A DNA stretch of 51,685 nt. Source: Candidatus Burkholderia verschuerenii. GTDB taxonomy: Bacteria; Pseudomonadota; Gammaproteobacteria; Burkholderiales; Burkholderiaceae. A model generated the notes under the pieces. It saw nothing but the letters and a program-made list of their open reading frames with translations, searched no databases and was not told where the DNA came from. Position numbers and translations under genes: made by a program. The stretch is from NCBI RefSeq assembly GCF_001189365.1, contig NZ_LFJJ01000014.1, positions 1 to 51,685 on the forward strand, written 5' to 3'. Positions 1 through 8,207 of this stretch are shown here, in pieces; the stretch's first letter is position 1, and the number at the start of each line of letters is the position of its first letter.

Positions 1-128
1 CGCTTCTTTAAGCGTATCAAGCATTTTCGTCGCGTCGCCCTCGATATGACAAACTCGCCCACAGCTACCTCACCTTTGTCTCCATCGTGTCTACCTTCGG
101 GCCGCTCTTAAATGTGAACAGGACCTAG
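1..128 (+). pseudogene. C-terminal fragment of an IS5-family-type transposase
   Basis: The first 39 bases read RFFKRIKHFRRVA. After a one-base frame change, bases 45-128 read YDKLAHSYLTFVSIVSTFGP, then LLNVNRT and a TAG stop. This is the characteristic C-terminus of IS5/IS4-type transposases (usual form ...KHFRRVATRYDKLA...). Restoring one A in GCC(A)CTCGATAT would rejoin the frames, so the copy carries a single-base deletion or a sequence error. The element runs off the left edge of the window. Its other end truncates the chemotaxis receptor fragment that follows. The exact IS terminus cannot be fixed but lies near 120-132. Family assignment is by recognition only. Confidence 0.75.
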
Positions 129-477
129 TGCGCGCGATGTTTTCGTCGCCGGTTTTCGGCGCGCTCACGAACGCCGCAAACGACTTGTCCGCCAGCGCGA
201 TCTGCTTGCGCGCGTGCTGCACGATATCGACCGGCTCGGTGCCGCCGCGCACCATGCGCGTTCCCGCGCGCGACAGATTGATGCGCGCGTCCATCAGATG
301 CTGAGTGGTCTCGTTGACCGCGTTGACCTGCTTGAGCGCGATGTCCGACAAGCTGCCGACATCGTCGTGCGTGCGCGAGAGCGACCAGAAGCCCAATCCT
401 TCGGTCACCAGCTGAAAGACACAAAACACCGCCAGAACAACCATCAAACCCGTTGCAACCTTGATCTTTCCGAACAT
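129..477 (-). pseudogene. Methyl-accepting chemotaxis protein, N-terminal fragment cut by an IS
   Basis: The reading frame from ATG at 477 encodes a short cytoplasmic start (MFGKIKVATG), one transmembrane helix (about residues 10-30) and the beginning of a periplasmic four-helix Tar-type ligand-binding domain (NAVNETTQHLMDARINLSRA region). After ...TGDENIA the frame enters IS sequence and stops. A full receptor of this type has about 510-550 residues with a second membrane helix, HAMP and a signalling domain; all of these are missing here. The fragment cannot signal. The remainder may lie beyond the IS, outside the window. Confidence 0.8.
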
Positions 478-716
478 CCCTGCACCGCGCCTTTCGAAAG
501 AGCCGCTTGTGGCGGCGATGTCGGGGTTTACGGCAATTCAGGCGCCAAACTTGAATCGTTTGCCCGGCCGTTTGTCTACGCGAGAGACGCGGCGGACGGG
601 CGCGCGCGTCTTGTGGAAACGCACCATTGCACAATTTTTGCTCGACTACCTTGCAGTGGGCGCAACCCCTTCCTCCTGTGTTTGCAGGACGGCACCGAAC
701 CCACCCAAGGAGTCGA

Positions 717-1157
717 ATGGCCGAAATTGTCGATATCGCGCGCGGTGCACTGAATGCGCAACCGTTCAGCGCCTTTCTAGGAACCAAGCTGATGCAGGTC
801 GATTCAGCGAGTCTCACGCTCTGTCTGCCGATCAGGGACGAGCTGAGGCAACAACACGGTTTCGTGCACGGCGGCGTGGTGAGTTACCTCGTCGACAACG
901 CGCTCACCTTCGCGGGCGCGCTGCGGCTCGGGCCGAAGGTGGTCACGGGCGAGTACAAGATCAACTATCTGCGTCCGGCCGTGTCCGGCACGCTGATGGC
1001 GCGGGCGCGCGTCGTGCACTCCGGCCTCACGCAGGCGACTTGCCAGTGCGACGTCTTCGTCACCGATGGCGGCGCGGAAAGGCTCGTCGCGGTCGCGCAG
1101 GGCACGATCACGCGCATCGGCGAAAACGTCTCCGCCGAACCCGTGATTCACGCCTGA
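717..1157 (+). CDS. PaaI-family hotdog-fold acyl-CoA thioesterase
   Basis: 146 residues, a typical length for a single hotdog domain. The PaaI/YdiI signature is visible: HGFVHGGVVSYLVDNAL around residues 48-64, followed by the strands GEYKINYLRPAVSGTL and a C-terminal half VFVTDGGAERLVAVAQGTITR. Such enzymes hydrolyse aryl- or acyl-CoA thioesters in the cytoplasm; the substrate cannot be told from the sequence. The start at 717 is chosen because AAGGAG lies just upstream. An in-frame start at 627 would add about 30 unrelated residues. The gene stands alone and ends at a bidirectional terminator. Confidence 0.85.
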   Translation: MAEIVDIARGALNAQPFSAFLGTKLMQVDSASLTLCLPIRDELRQQHGFVHGGVVSYLVDNALTFAGALRLGPKVVTGEYKINYLRPAVSGTLMARARVVHSGLTQATCQCDVFVTDGGAERLVAVAQGTITRIGENVSAEPVIHA

Positions 1158-1181
1158 ACTTTTTCATCCCGTCCTCCAAAG

Positions 1182-1211
1182 CAAGAAACCTCGCCGCGGC
1201 GAGGTTTCTTG
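1182..1211. terminator. Bidirectional intrinsic terminator
   Basis: A perfect 15-bp inverted repeat, CAAGAAACCTCGCCG followed directly by its complement. It lies between the convergent thioesterase gene (ends 1157) and the sugar-acid hydrolase gene (ends 1233). The stem ends in TTTCTTG/CAAGAAA, giving U-rich ends in both directions. Confidence 0.8.
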
Positions 1212-1232
1212 TTGTCGATGCATACGTCGCGA

Positions 1233-2081
1233 TTATTTCGCCGCGACGGTCTTCTGCGTCTGCTCGCCGAGACCCTGAATGCCGAGCTTCATCGTCTGAC
1301 CGGCCTTCAGATACACCGCTTCCGGCTTCACGCCCATGCCGACGCCCGGCGGCGTGCCCGTCGAAATGACGTCGCCCGGTTGCAGGCTCATCACCTTCGA
1401 CAGATACGCGACCAGTTGCGCGACCGTAAAGACCATCGTCTTCGTGTTGCCGTTCTGATAGCGCTTGCCGTCGACTTCGAGCCACAGATCGAGCTTCTGC
1501 GGATCGGCGACTTCATCCTTCGTGACGACCCACGGGCCGATCGGGCCGAAGGTGTCGAAGCCCTTGCCCTTGTCCCATTGCGTGCCGTGTTCGAGCTGCC
1601 ATTCGCGCTCGGAGACGTCGTTGATCACGCAGTAGCCGGCGACGTAATCGAGCGCGTTGGCTTCGTCGACGTACTTCGCTTCCTTGCCGATGACCACGCC
1701 GAGTTCGACTTCCCAATCGGTCTTGACGGAGTTGCGCGGGATTTCGACGTCGTCGTTCGGACCGCAGATGGCGCTGGTCCACTTGTTGAAAATAACCGGC
1801 TCGGTCGGCACCGGCAGATTCGATTCGGCAGCGTGATCCGCGTAATTCAGGCCGATACACACGAGCTTGCCGATGCGTCCCACGCACGGCCCGATACGCG
1901 GATTGCCGTCCACGACCGGCAGCGACGCGATATCGGCGGCGCGCAGCTTGGCCAGGCCCGCTTCGGTCAGCGTCGCGCCGGTGATGTCGTCCACGATCTT
2001 CGACAGATCGCGAATCTTGCCCTCGGCGTCCAGCAGACCCGGTTTTTCCTGACCCTTCGGGCCGTAACGAAGCAGCTTCAT
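1233..2081 (-). CDS. Fumarylacetoacetate hydrolase-family enzyme, probable 2,4-diketo-3-deoxy-L-fuconate hydrolase
   Basis: 282 residues. The start at 2081 (MKLLRYGPKGQEKPG) is preceded by AAAGAGGAA; the longer frame from 2159 lacks such a site. The FAH fold is evident from VCIGLNYADHAAES, the metal-binding region with WEVELGVVIGK, FDTFGPIGPW, and the C-terminal STGTPPGVGMG loop. Members close to this sequence cleave 2,4-diketo-3-deoxy-L-fuconate (or the rhamnonate analogue) to pyruvate and L-lactate, the last step of the non-phosphorylating L-fucose route. The function is inferred from its place as the last gene of a leftward four-gene operon with a fucose-type dehydrogenase and lactonase. 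The exact sugar is uncertain. Confidence 0.82.
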   Translation of the reverse strand: MKLLRYGPKGQEKPGLLDAEGKIRDLSKIVDDITGATLTEAGLAKLRAADIASLPVVDGNPRIGPCVGRIGKLVCIGLNYADHAAESNLPVPTEPVIFNKWTSAICGPNDDVEIPRNSVKTDWEVELGVVIGKEAKYVDEANALDYVAGYCVINDVSEREWQLEHGTQWDKGKGFDTFGPIGPWVVTKDEVADPQKLDLWLEVDGKRYQNGNTKTMVFTVAQLVAYLSKVMSLQPGDVISTGTPPGVGMGVKPEAVYLKAGQTMKLGIQGLGEQTQKTVAAK

Positions 2082-2130
2082 CTGATTGATTCCTCTTTGT
2101 TGCGTGATGTTGAAAGAGTCGACGGCCGGC

Positions 2131-2874
2131 TTAATTCGACCAGCCGCCGTCGATGACATGAATCTGACCCGTCGTGAACGACGATTCGTCCGAGCCGAGA
2201 TACAGCGCCAACGCGGCGATTTCCTCGGCGCGGCCGACGCGGCCCATCGGCTGACGCGCGACGAACGCCGCCTGCACCTGATCGACGCTCGCGCCCTGCG
2301 CTTTCGCCTGCTCGGCGATGCGCTCCTTGAGCGACGGCGACTCCACCGTGCCAGGACAAATCGCGTTGCAGCGGATGCCGCGCGTCACGAAATCGGCGGC
2401 GACCGCCTTGGTCAGCCCGATCACGGCCGCCTTCGACGCGCCGTACACGAAGCGATTCGGCACGCCCTTCACGCTCGACGCCGCCGACGACATGTTGATG
2501 ATCGAGCCGCCGCCCTTTTCCAGCATCTTCGGCAGGAACGCGCGGATCGTCCGGTACATGGCTTTCGCGTTCAGATTGAAGGCGAAGTCCCAGTCGTCCC
2601 CGGTCGCTTCGAGAATGGAACCGGCGTGCACGAATCCCGCGCAGTTGAACAGGATGTCGATGGAACCGATTTCCTTCGCGAGCGCGTCGATCGCCTGCGC
2701 GTCGAGCACATCGAGCTGGCGCGCCTCGAACGGCTTGCCTTCGAGCGCTTCGATGCGAATATCGGTGGCGATCACGCGCGCGCCCTGCGCGGCGAACAGT
2801 TCGGCCGTCGCGAACCCGATGCCCTGTCCCGCCGCCGTGATCAGCGCCGTCTTGCCTGCCAGTCTTTGTACCAT
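2131..2874 (-). CDS. SDR-family 2-keto-3-deoxy-L-fuconate dehydrogenase-like
   Basis: 247-residue classical short-chain dehydrogenase. It shows the cofactor motif TAAGQGIG (13-20), NCAG at 77-80, and the catalytic triad S130, Y144 and K148 (YGASK). An acidic residue (D38) after the second strand points to NAD(H). It lacks only a conventional TGxxxGIG threonine-glycine start (TAAGQGIG instead), as is usual in this subgroup. In the L-fucose oxidation pathway such enzymes oxidise 2-keto-3-deoxy-L-fuconate at C4, supplying the substrate of the downstream hydrolase. AAGGGAG precedes the ATG. It is the third gene of the operon; the sugar specificity is inferred from neighbours. Confidence 0.82.
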   Translation of the reverse strand: MVQRLAGKTALITAAGQGIGFATAELFAAQGARVIATDIRIEALEGKPFEARQLDVLDAQAIDALAKEIGSIDILFNCAGFVHAGSILEATGDDWDFAFNLNAKAMYRTIRAFLPKMLEKGGGSIINMSSAASSVKGVPNRFVYGASKAAVIGLTKAVAADFVTRGIRCNAICPGTVESPSLKERIAEQAKAQGASVDQVQAAFVARQPMGRVGRAEEIAALALYLGSDESSFTTGQIHVIDGGWSN

Positions 2875-2936
2875 CTACGACTCCCTTCGAAGTTATTTTT
2901 GAGACATGCCGGGTATTCGACGCGATGTGTCGTCAT

Positions 2937-3773
2937 TCACAGGCAATAGAACGCACGGGCGTTCTCGCCGAAAATCGCGTCTTGTTCGGCTTTTTCGAGA
3001 TGAGAGGTCAGACGCCGCGCGGCGTCGTGCCACGCAGTGTAACTGCCGTTCATTTCGAGGACCGGCCAATCGCTGCCCCACATGAGACGCTCGTATCCGA
3101 ATTGTTCGAGAAGATGCGCGACGTAGGGTTGGAGCGTTTCGTCGGTCCAGCCGGGATTCGATTCCGTCGCCAAACCGGAAAGTTTGCAAAAGAGTCCTTG
3201 CGGCAACGCGGCCAATTGCGCGATGCCATCCGCCCACGGTTGCCAGGCGATGTCGCGGCGATCGCGAATCTGCGGCTTCGCACCGTGATCGACGACGATC
3301 CTGAGCTTCGAATAACGCTCCGCGAACTTGATCAGCGAAGGCACATGCCGCGCGAAGATCAACGCGTCGAACGCGATATCGAGATCGATCAAGCGCTCGA
3401 TCGCTTTCGGCGACGGCGCGTGTTCGATCCAGGTGTCGTCGGGCAAGTCCTGCAGCATCGGACGCACGGCCTTGAACTTCGGTTCGCGCACGAATTCGTC
3501 GATGATCGCGGGCGCATCGGCGGAATGCAGCGGCGCCCAGCCGACCACGCCGGCGATCGAATCCTCGCTGCGCGCGAGATCGAGCAGATAGCGCGTTTCC
3601 GCGATCGTCGGCGCGGCCTGCACGACGACCGGCCGCTCGATGTTCGCGGACTTACGCAACGGCGCGAGATCGTCGGGACCGAATACGCGATACAGCAGCG
3701 CAAGATCCGGCGTCAGCCAGCCATAATCGCCGCGCTTCGGATCCCAGTAATGCTGATGCGCGTCGATGTTCAT
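2937..3773 (-). CDS. Amidohydrolase-family sugar lactonase (L-fuconolactonase-like)
   Basis: 278 residues from MNIDAHQHYWD. The N-terminal HxH metal motif (residues 6-8), VVDHGAKP, and C-terminal MWGSDWPV are the hallmarks of the amidohydrolase_2 family that includes L-fuconolactonase and L-rhamnonolactonase. It would open the lactone made by the upstream dehydrogenase to give L-fuconate. The ATG overlaps the stop of the upstream aldo-keto reductase (ATGA, 4 bp), so the two are probably translationally coupled. A start 54 bp further upstream is possible but would run deep into the neighbouring gene. Confidence 0.85.
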   Translation of the reverse strand: MNIDAHQHYWDPKRGDYGWLTPDLALLYRVFGPDDLAPLRKSANIERPVVVQAAPTIAETRYLLDLARSEDSIAGVVGWAPLHSADAPAIIDEFVREPKFKAVRPMLQDLPDDTWIEHAPSPKAIERLIDLDIAFDALIFARHVPSLIKFAERYSKLRIVVDHGAKPQIRDRRDIAWQPWADGIAQLAALPQGLFCKLSGLATESNPGWTDETLQPYVAHLLEQFGYERLMWGSDWPVLEMNGSYTAWHDAARRLTSHLEKAEQDAIFGENARAFYCL

Positions 3774-4828
3774 TGCGGCACCGGCGCGTCGGCATGCAGC
3801 AGACCTTCCGCGCGCAACGCGTCCCACAGCGCGGACGGAATCGGCGTCGCGAATGCCGCCGCGTTCTGCCGCACTTCCTCGGGCGTGCGCGCGCCCATCA
3901 GTACGGTCGCCACGACTTTATGCGCATAAGGAAACTGGATGGCCGCCGCCGACAACGCCACGCCGAACTCATGGCACACGCGCTCCAGCTTGCCGACACG
4001 TTCGACGATATCTTTCGGCGCGTCGCCGTAGTTGAACTTGAGATCGCCGTGCGCCTTGGCATCGAGACCGCGCGCGAGAATGCCGGAATTGAAGACGCCG
4101 CCAAGCAGAATGCTGACGCCGCGCTTCTCGCATTCGGGCAGGAGATCGTCGAGCGTGTTCTGTTCGAGCAAGGTATAGCGGCCGGCGAGCAACGCGCAGT
4201 CGATATCGAAGTCCGCCATCATGTCGAGCACGGCCGCGCCTTCGTTCACGCCGAGACCGACCGCCTTCACGCCGCGCGTTCTTTTCAGTTCGTCGAGCGC
4301 GCGAAAACCGCCGTCGTCGGTCAGTTGCCGCCAGTAATGCGCGTTCTTTTCGCCGTGCGTGACGCGGCCGATATCGTGGATCAGCACGACGTCGATCTGC
4401 TTCATGCCGAGGCGCATCTGACTATCTTCGAACGAGCGGATGATGCCGTCGTAGCTGTAGTCGTAAATCGCCTGAAACGGAAGCGGCACGGCCCAGCCTT
4501 CGCTGCCGTCGTCGAGCGTGGTGCGCGGCACGAAGCGGCGGCCGACTTTGGTCGACAGCACGAATTCGTCGCGCGGATGGCAACGCAGCGCATCGCCCAG
4601 CCGATGTTCCGCTTTCGTGTGACCGTAATGCGGCGCGGTATCGAAAAAACGCATGCCGGCTTGCCACGCGGCGTCGACGGTGGCGCGGGCTTCGTCTTCC
4701 GTGAGTTCGTGGTACAGGTCGCCGAGCGGCGCCGTGCCGAGCGACAACGCGGTCACTTCCAGCGCCGTGCGGCCGATCTTGCGTCGGCGCGTCGCGGCGG
4801 ATGCGTCTCCCTGCATGTCTCCAGTCAT
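3770..4828 (-). CDS. Aldo-keto reductase, probable L-fucose (D-threo-aldose) 1-dehydrogenase
   Basis: 352 residues, first gene of the leftward sugar operon. AKR features are FFDTAPHYGHTKAE (catalytic Asp/Tyr), STKVGRRF (Lys) and VVLIHDIGR (His), with a C-terminal nucleotide-binding segment ATVLMGARTPEEV. Closest in style to D-threo-aldose/pyridoxal 4-dehydrogenases, which oxidise L-fucose to L-fucono-lactone with NAD(P). ATG 4828 has GAGGG seven bases upstream; ATG 4816 is an alternative. The coding sequence contains a one-mismatch copy of the parS-like palindrome at 3916-3931. No L-fuconate dehydratase or sugar transporter gene is adjacent. Confidence 0.83.
   Translation of the reverse strand: MTGDMQGDASAATRRRKIGRTALEVTALSLGTAPLGDLYHELTEDEARATVDAAWQAGMRFFDTAPHYGHTKAEHRLGDALRCHPRDEFVLSTKVGRRFVPRTTLDDGSEGWAVPLPFQAIYDYSYDGIIRSFEDSQMRLGMKQIDVVLIHDIGRVTHGEKNAHYWRQLTDDGGFRALDELKRTRGVKAVGLGVNEGAAVLDMMADFDIDCALLAGRYTLLEQNTLDDLLPECEKRGVSILLGGVFNSGILARGLDAKAHGDLKFNYGDAPKDIVERVGKLERVCHEFGVALSAAAIQFPYAHKVVATVLMGARTPEEVRQNAAAFATPIPSALWDALRAEGLLHADAPVPQ
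3916..3931. promoter_or_regulatory. Degenerate parS-like palindrome inside a coding sequence
   Basis: CTTTATGCGCATAAGG differs by one base from the exact palindrome CTTTATGCGCATAAAG found four times in 8.0-18.0 kb. It lies inside the aldo-keto reductase gene. Its 14-bp core is TTTATGCGCATAAG. Binding by ParB is an inference. Confidence 0.45.
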
Positions 4829-5046
4829 GAGCAACCCTCAATACGTTTGATGTGAAACGCTCACCACGGTGCGAGACGAAACAGTAACGCGTCCGATGCC
4901 GCCGGGCAAACGCCAGGCCAGGTTGTCCAAAGGGTTGCGCGTCGCGCGCAGTGTCGGCGGTTCCGGGCGACGCGTTAGAATGGCGGCCCTCTCAAAATGG
5001 CGGATGGCATCCGATGCCCGCCGCCGCGTTCAACCACGTATTTTCG

Positions 5047-5592
5047 ATGGCAAAACTCCTTTCCGATTCCGAATTCCTGCGTTTTTCCGAACTCCAGCAA
5101 AAACAGGCGAACTTCACCATCGCCGCCGACGAAGCGGACGAATTGCGCGATATCGTCGCGCGCGCCCAGAAAACCCGCGACGATCGCGCCGCCGCGATGC
5201 AGGCGATCGAAACCTACATCGCTCAGTTCGATATCGGACCGGACGAACTGTTCTCGCCCGAGCAAATCGGCGACGCGGCACGCACGTACGGTCTGATTCC
5301 GGCCGCGAAGAAGGAACGCGCGCTGCCGCCGCAATTGACGCATAACGGCAAGCCGTATCAATGGACCTCGCGCGCGTTGCCCGACGATATTCGCGTGCCG
5401 CTGTTCGACGCGTTCGCATCCGGACAATCTGTGAAGTCCTTCATCGCGACGCCGAAGGACGCGACGCGTTGCGCGTTGACAATAGCGCGACTGGAAAAGG
5501 AAACCGGCACTTCGTATGCCGAAGCATTGCTCGAGGAACTGTCGATCTCGCGCGCGCAAGTCGACAACGCGCTCGCGAAAATCGCCGCGTAA
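5047..5592 (+). CDS. Small basic protein with possible H-NS-like architecture
   Basis: 181 residues from ATG 5047 (MAKLLSDSEFLRF). An in-frame ATG at 4951 would add 32 poorly constrained residues, and neither start has a convincing ribosome site. The N-terminal half is helical and heptad-like (ELQQKQ...ARAQKTRDDRAAAMQAIETYIAQ). The FDIGPDELF segment and then HNGKPYQWTSRALPDD are reminiscent of the linker and C-terminal DNA-binding region of betaproteobacterial H-NS proteins, but the canonical TWSGRGRxPxW signature is not present. A further helical tail of about 60 residues is unassigned. Treat the nucleoid-protein idea as a weak guess. Confidence 0.55.
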   Translation: MAKLLSDSEFLRFSELQQKQANFTIAADEADELRDIVARAQKTRDDRAAAMQAIETYIAQFDIGPDELFSPEQIGDAARTYGLIPAAKKERALPPQLTHNGKPYQWTSRALPDDIRVPLFDAFASGQSVKSFIATPKDATRCALTIARLEKETGTSYAEALLEELSISRAQVDNALAKIAA

Positions 5593-5601
5593 GCGCGCAT
5601 G

Positions 5602-7992
5602 TTATTTGATGTTCTTGGGTTGCGGCGTTTCACATAGCCGCATCCTGAATCCGACGACGCCGGGATCGTCCGTGCGCGTCGTCTCGAAGCCGGCATTGCG
5701 CGCTAGCGCGATCATGCCGGCATTTTCCCGCAGCGCTTCGCCGACCATCCATCGCGTGCCGCGCCGTTTCGCATAGTCGATGATGCGTCGAAGCAGCAGC
5801 GAACCCAGCCCCTGCCCTTTCATATCCGATCGCGCGGCGACGGCGAATTCCGCGCTTTCGTTGTCCGGATCGGCGATCGCGCGCGCGACGCCCACGGTCT
5901 CGGGCGTGCCGTCGATGCCGATACGCGTCACGATCAACGCCATCTCGCGGTCGTAATCGATTTGCGTCATTCGCGCGAGTTGCGAGTGATCGAAACTGCG
6001 CACGGCGCCAAAGAAGCGCAATCGCAAATCTTCCGCCGTGTTCGCGGCGACGAACGCGCGATGCGCTTCTTCATCTTCGGGACGAATCGGTCGAACGGTA
6101 ATGTGCATGCCGCGCCAGTCGAGCGTCTCTTCCATCCAGCGCGGATACGGCACGATCGCAAGCGGCTTGCGATGCGCGCCGAGCGTGAGTTGCGGTTCGT
6201 AGACGGTGACCGAATCGCTCGTGACGCGCAATATCAAACGCAACGCGACGATTTCTTCGATGTAGCAAACGAGTTGCGATAGCGCGGTTAGCGCGTTGAG
6301 CAGAATCTCGGCGGGCAGTTCGCGCGATCGCGGCGAGCGCATAACGAGATCGCGCGCGAGCGTCGGATTGAGCGGCGGCAACGCGAACTCATGCAACGCA
6401 TCGGCGAGTCCGAGCGCGCCTTCCGTCTTAAACTCGAACGCGGGCCCGAATATGCGATGGTTGAGCAGACGCGTTTGAATCTCGATGGCCTCGCTGGTCA
6501 GCGCGTCGGCCGGGCCCGGCTTCACCGCAATGCCGAATCGATGCAATACGCGCGCGGCGCGCTCGCCGTTCAATTCGGCGATGCCGATTTCCAGTGCTTC
6601 GCGAATCTCGTGCTGCGCGGCATCGATGTCTTTCGGCACATCGGCGGGCAGACCGTCGGGCGTCTGCATCAACAGTTCTCTGCCCTGCCGAAAATCGACG
6701 AGACGCGCGAAACCGCGTGCCAGCCGATGCGGTGTCGTATGCACGGGGATGCCGTTCGCGTGCAATTCGTCGCGCGTCGCCGAATCGACGCAGCCGAAAA
6801 AGCACGCCAACAAGCCGCGATAGGCGAGCCGCCGTTCCGCGATCAGCGTTCGCGCGACATCCGCGACCGGCGCGCTGTGAGTCGGCGCATGCACGATGAA
6901 CACCGTGCCGGTTTCGCGATGCGGTGCGAGCGCCTGCAACGCGGCGCCGAAATCGGCGGGCGATGCGGCGTCGCCCAACAAAAGCGGATTGCCGGGCTCG
7001 GCGCGCGGCAAGGCGGCGGCCACTGCATCGCGCGCGGTTGCGGGCCACGGCGCGAGTTCATCGCCTGCTGCAGCGAAGGCGTCGCGCGCGAGCGCCGCCA
7101 CGCCGCGATCGCTGGTGACGACCGTGGCAACATTACTTGCCGCGACCCGGCCGATGCCGAGCGTTTCGATTTCGTCGAGCAGATCGTCGAGCGAGTCGAC
7201 GCGCACGAGTCCCGCGCGTCGAAAAGCGGCGCCATACAGTCGATCGAAGGGGTCGTCGCGTCCCGTGCGCAATACCAGAACCGGCTTGTTGCGGGCGGCC
7301 GCACGCGCCGCCGACATGAACTTGCGCGCAGCTTGAATCGTTTCGACCGCGAGGAGGATGGCGCGCGTCGATCCGTCGCTCGCGAGGAAATCGAGGATGT
7401 CGCCTGAATCGATGTCGGCCTCGTCGCCGAGCGCAACGATGCGCGAAAAGCCTAGCCCCCGTGCGCGCGCCCAACCGAGCACGCCGTTGGTCAGCGCATT
7501 GGAGCCCGACACCCACGCGACGCCTCCTGCTTTGACGTCGCACGCCGGCGCGCCAAGACATGCGCCGATCGCCGGCGTAACGATGCCCAAACTCGTCGGC
7601 CCGACGATGCGCACAAGATGCGGACGCGCGGCGGCCAGAGTGCGGGCAGTCCAGTCTTCGGGCACATGAGCGCCGTGGCTTCTCGCGGTGCCGACGATCA
7701 CTACCGCCTTCGTGCTGCGCTTACCCAGCCGCTCGACAAGTTGCGGCCAGGTATCCGGTTTGGTGCAAAGTACGGCGACGCTTGGCGCGTCGGGAAGATC
7801 GTCGACGTGACGGAAGACAGGCTGACCGTTCAACTCGACATGCTTCGGGTTCACGGGCCAGACCGGTCCGCGAAATCCGGCTTGCACGGCGCGCTCCCAG
7901 ACCATCGCGCCGATGCTTCCCGCTCTCGACGACGCGCCCACGACCGCAATCGACTTGGGCGAAAACAGGATGTCCAGATTTCGAACGGTCAT
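5602..7992 (-). CDS. Pat-type protein lysine acetyltransferase (acyl-CoA synthetase-like + GNAT)
   Basis: 796 residues. The N-terminal CoA-binding Rossmann domain (SIAVVGASSRAGSIG, residues 14-28) and two succinyl-CoA-ligase-like domains (WVSGSNALTNGVLGWARARGLGFSRIVALGD) resemble ADP-forming acyl-CoA synthetases. The segment that normally carries the phosphorylated histidine (SHTGALAG type) is replaced by GRDDPFDRLYGAAF, so ligase activity is unlikely. The last 160 residues form a GNAT domain with the acetyl-CoA loop MKGQGLGSLLL. Proteins of this design (Pat/PatZ/YfiQ) acetylate lysines of acetyl-CoA synthetase and other enzymes. Divergent from parA; the intergenic space holds a parS-like site. 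Confidence 0.85.
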   Translation of the reverse strand: MTVRNLDILFSPKSIAVVGASSRAGSIGAMVWERAVQAGFRGPVWPVNPKHVELNGQPVFRHVDDLPDAPSVAVLCTKPDTWPQLVERLGKRSTKAVVIVGTARSHGAHVPEDWTARTLAAARPHLVRIVGPTSLGIVTPAIGACLGAPACDVKAGGVAWVSGSNALTNGVLGWARARGLGFSRIVALGDEADIDSGDILDFLASDGSTRAILLAVETIQAARKFMSAARAAARNKPVLVLRTGRDDPFDRLYGAAFRRAGLVRVDSLDDLLDEIETLGIGRVAASNVATVVTSDRGVAALARDAFAAAGDELAPWPATARDAVAAALPRAEPGNPLLLGDAASPADFGAALQALAPHRETGTVFIVHAPTHSAPVADVARTLIAERRLAYRGLLACFFGCVDSATRDELHANGIPVHTTPHRLARGFARLVDFRQGRELLMQTPDGLPADVPKDIDAAQHEIREALEIGIAELNGERAARVLHRFGIAVKPGPADALTSEAIEIQTRLLNHRIFGPAFEFKTEGALGLADALHEFALPPLNPTLARDLVMRSPRSRELPAEILLNALTALSQLVCYIEEIVALRLILRVTSDSVTVYEPQLTLGAHRKPLAIVPYPRWMEETLDWRGMHITVRPIRPEDEEAHRAFVAANTAEDLRLRFFGAVRSFDHSQLARMTQIDYDREMALIVTRIGIDGTPETVGVARAIADPDNESAEFAVAARSDMKGQGLGSLLLRRIIDYAKRRGTRWMVGEALRENAGMIALARNAGFETTRTDDPGVVGFRMRLCETPQPKNIK

Positions 7993-8090
7993 GGCGGCTC
8001 CATCCGGCGCAGCGACATTGAGGGCAGCGCTTAGGATAGGCGATTTCGGTGGAGTGCCCGTGGCAAGCGCACAGCAATCAGGCGTGGCGA

Positions 8091-8106
8091 CTTTATGCGC
8101 ATAAAG
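8091..8106. promoter_or_regulatory. parS-like 16-bp palindrome upstream of parA
   Basis: Exact CTTTATGCGCATAAAG, a perfect palindrome, in the gap between the acetyltransferase gene and parA. As I recall, the chromosome-2 parS class of Burkholderia cenocepacia has the same TTTATGCGCATAAA core. Four exact copies cluster within 10 kb of the origin, the expected placement of centromere sites. Confidence 0.8.
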
Positions 8107-8158
8107 CCTAGGCCGAATGGCCGATCTGTGATTCTTTGCCGTTTTTTAACTGGAAAAT

Positions 8159-8184
8159 TTTTGAACGCAATGTAGAATTCAAAA
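8159..8184. promoter_or_regulatory. Candidate operator upstream of parA
   Basis: A perfect 7-bp inverted repeat, TTTTGAA and TTCAAAA, separated by 12 bp, lies 23 bp upstream of the parA start in an AT-rich stretch. It is a plausible autoregulatory operator for ParA or ParB, by analogy with other partition operons. No binding data. Confidence 0.35.
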
Positions 8185-8207
8185 GCCTTCAAATATTGGA
8201 GTTAAAT

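Noticed and set aside
1183..1210. Perfect palindrome as a protein-binding site
   Set aside because: Its position between two convergent genes and its T/A-rich ends fit a bidirectional terminator better.
4848..4866. Iteron-like AAACGCTCACC upstream of the aldo-keto reductase
   Set aside because: Only 11 contiguous bases match and the TCCCGA half is missing, so I do not count it among the dispersed iterons.
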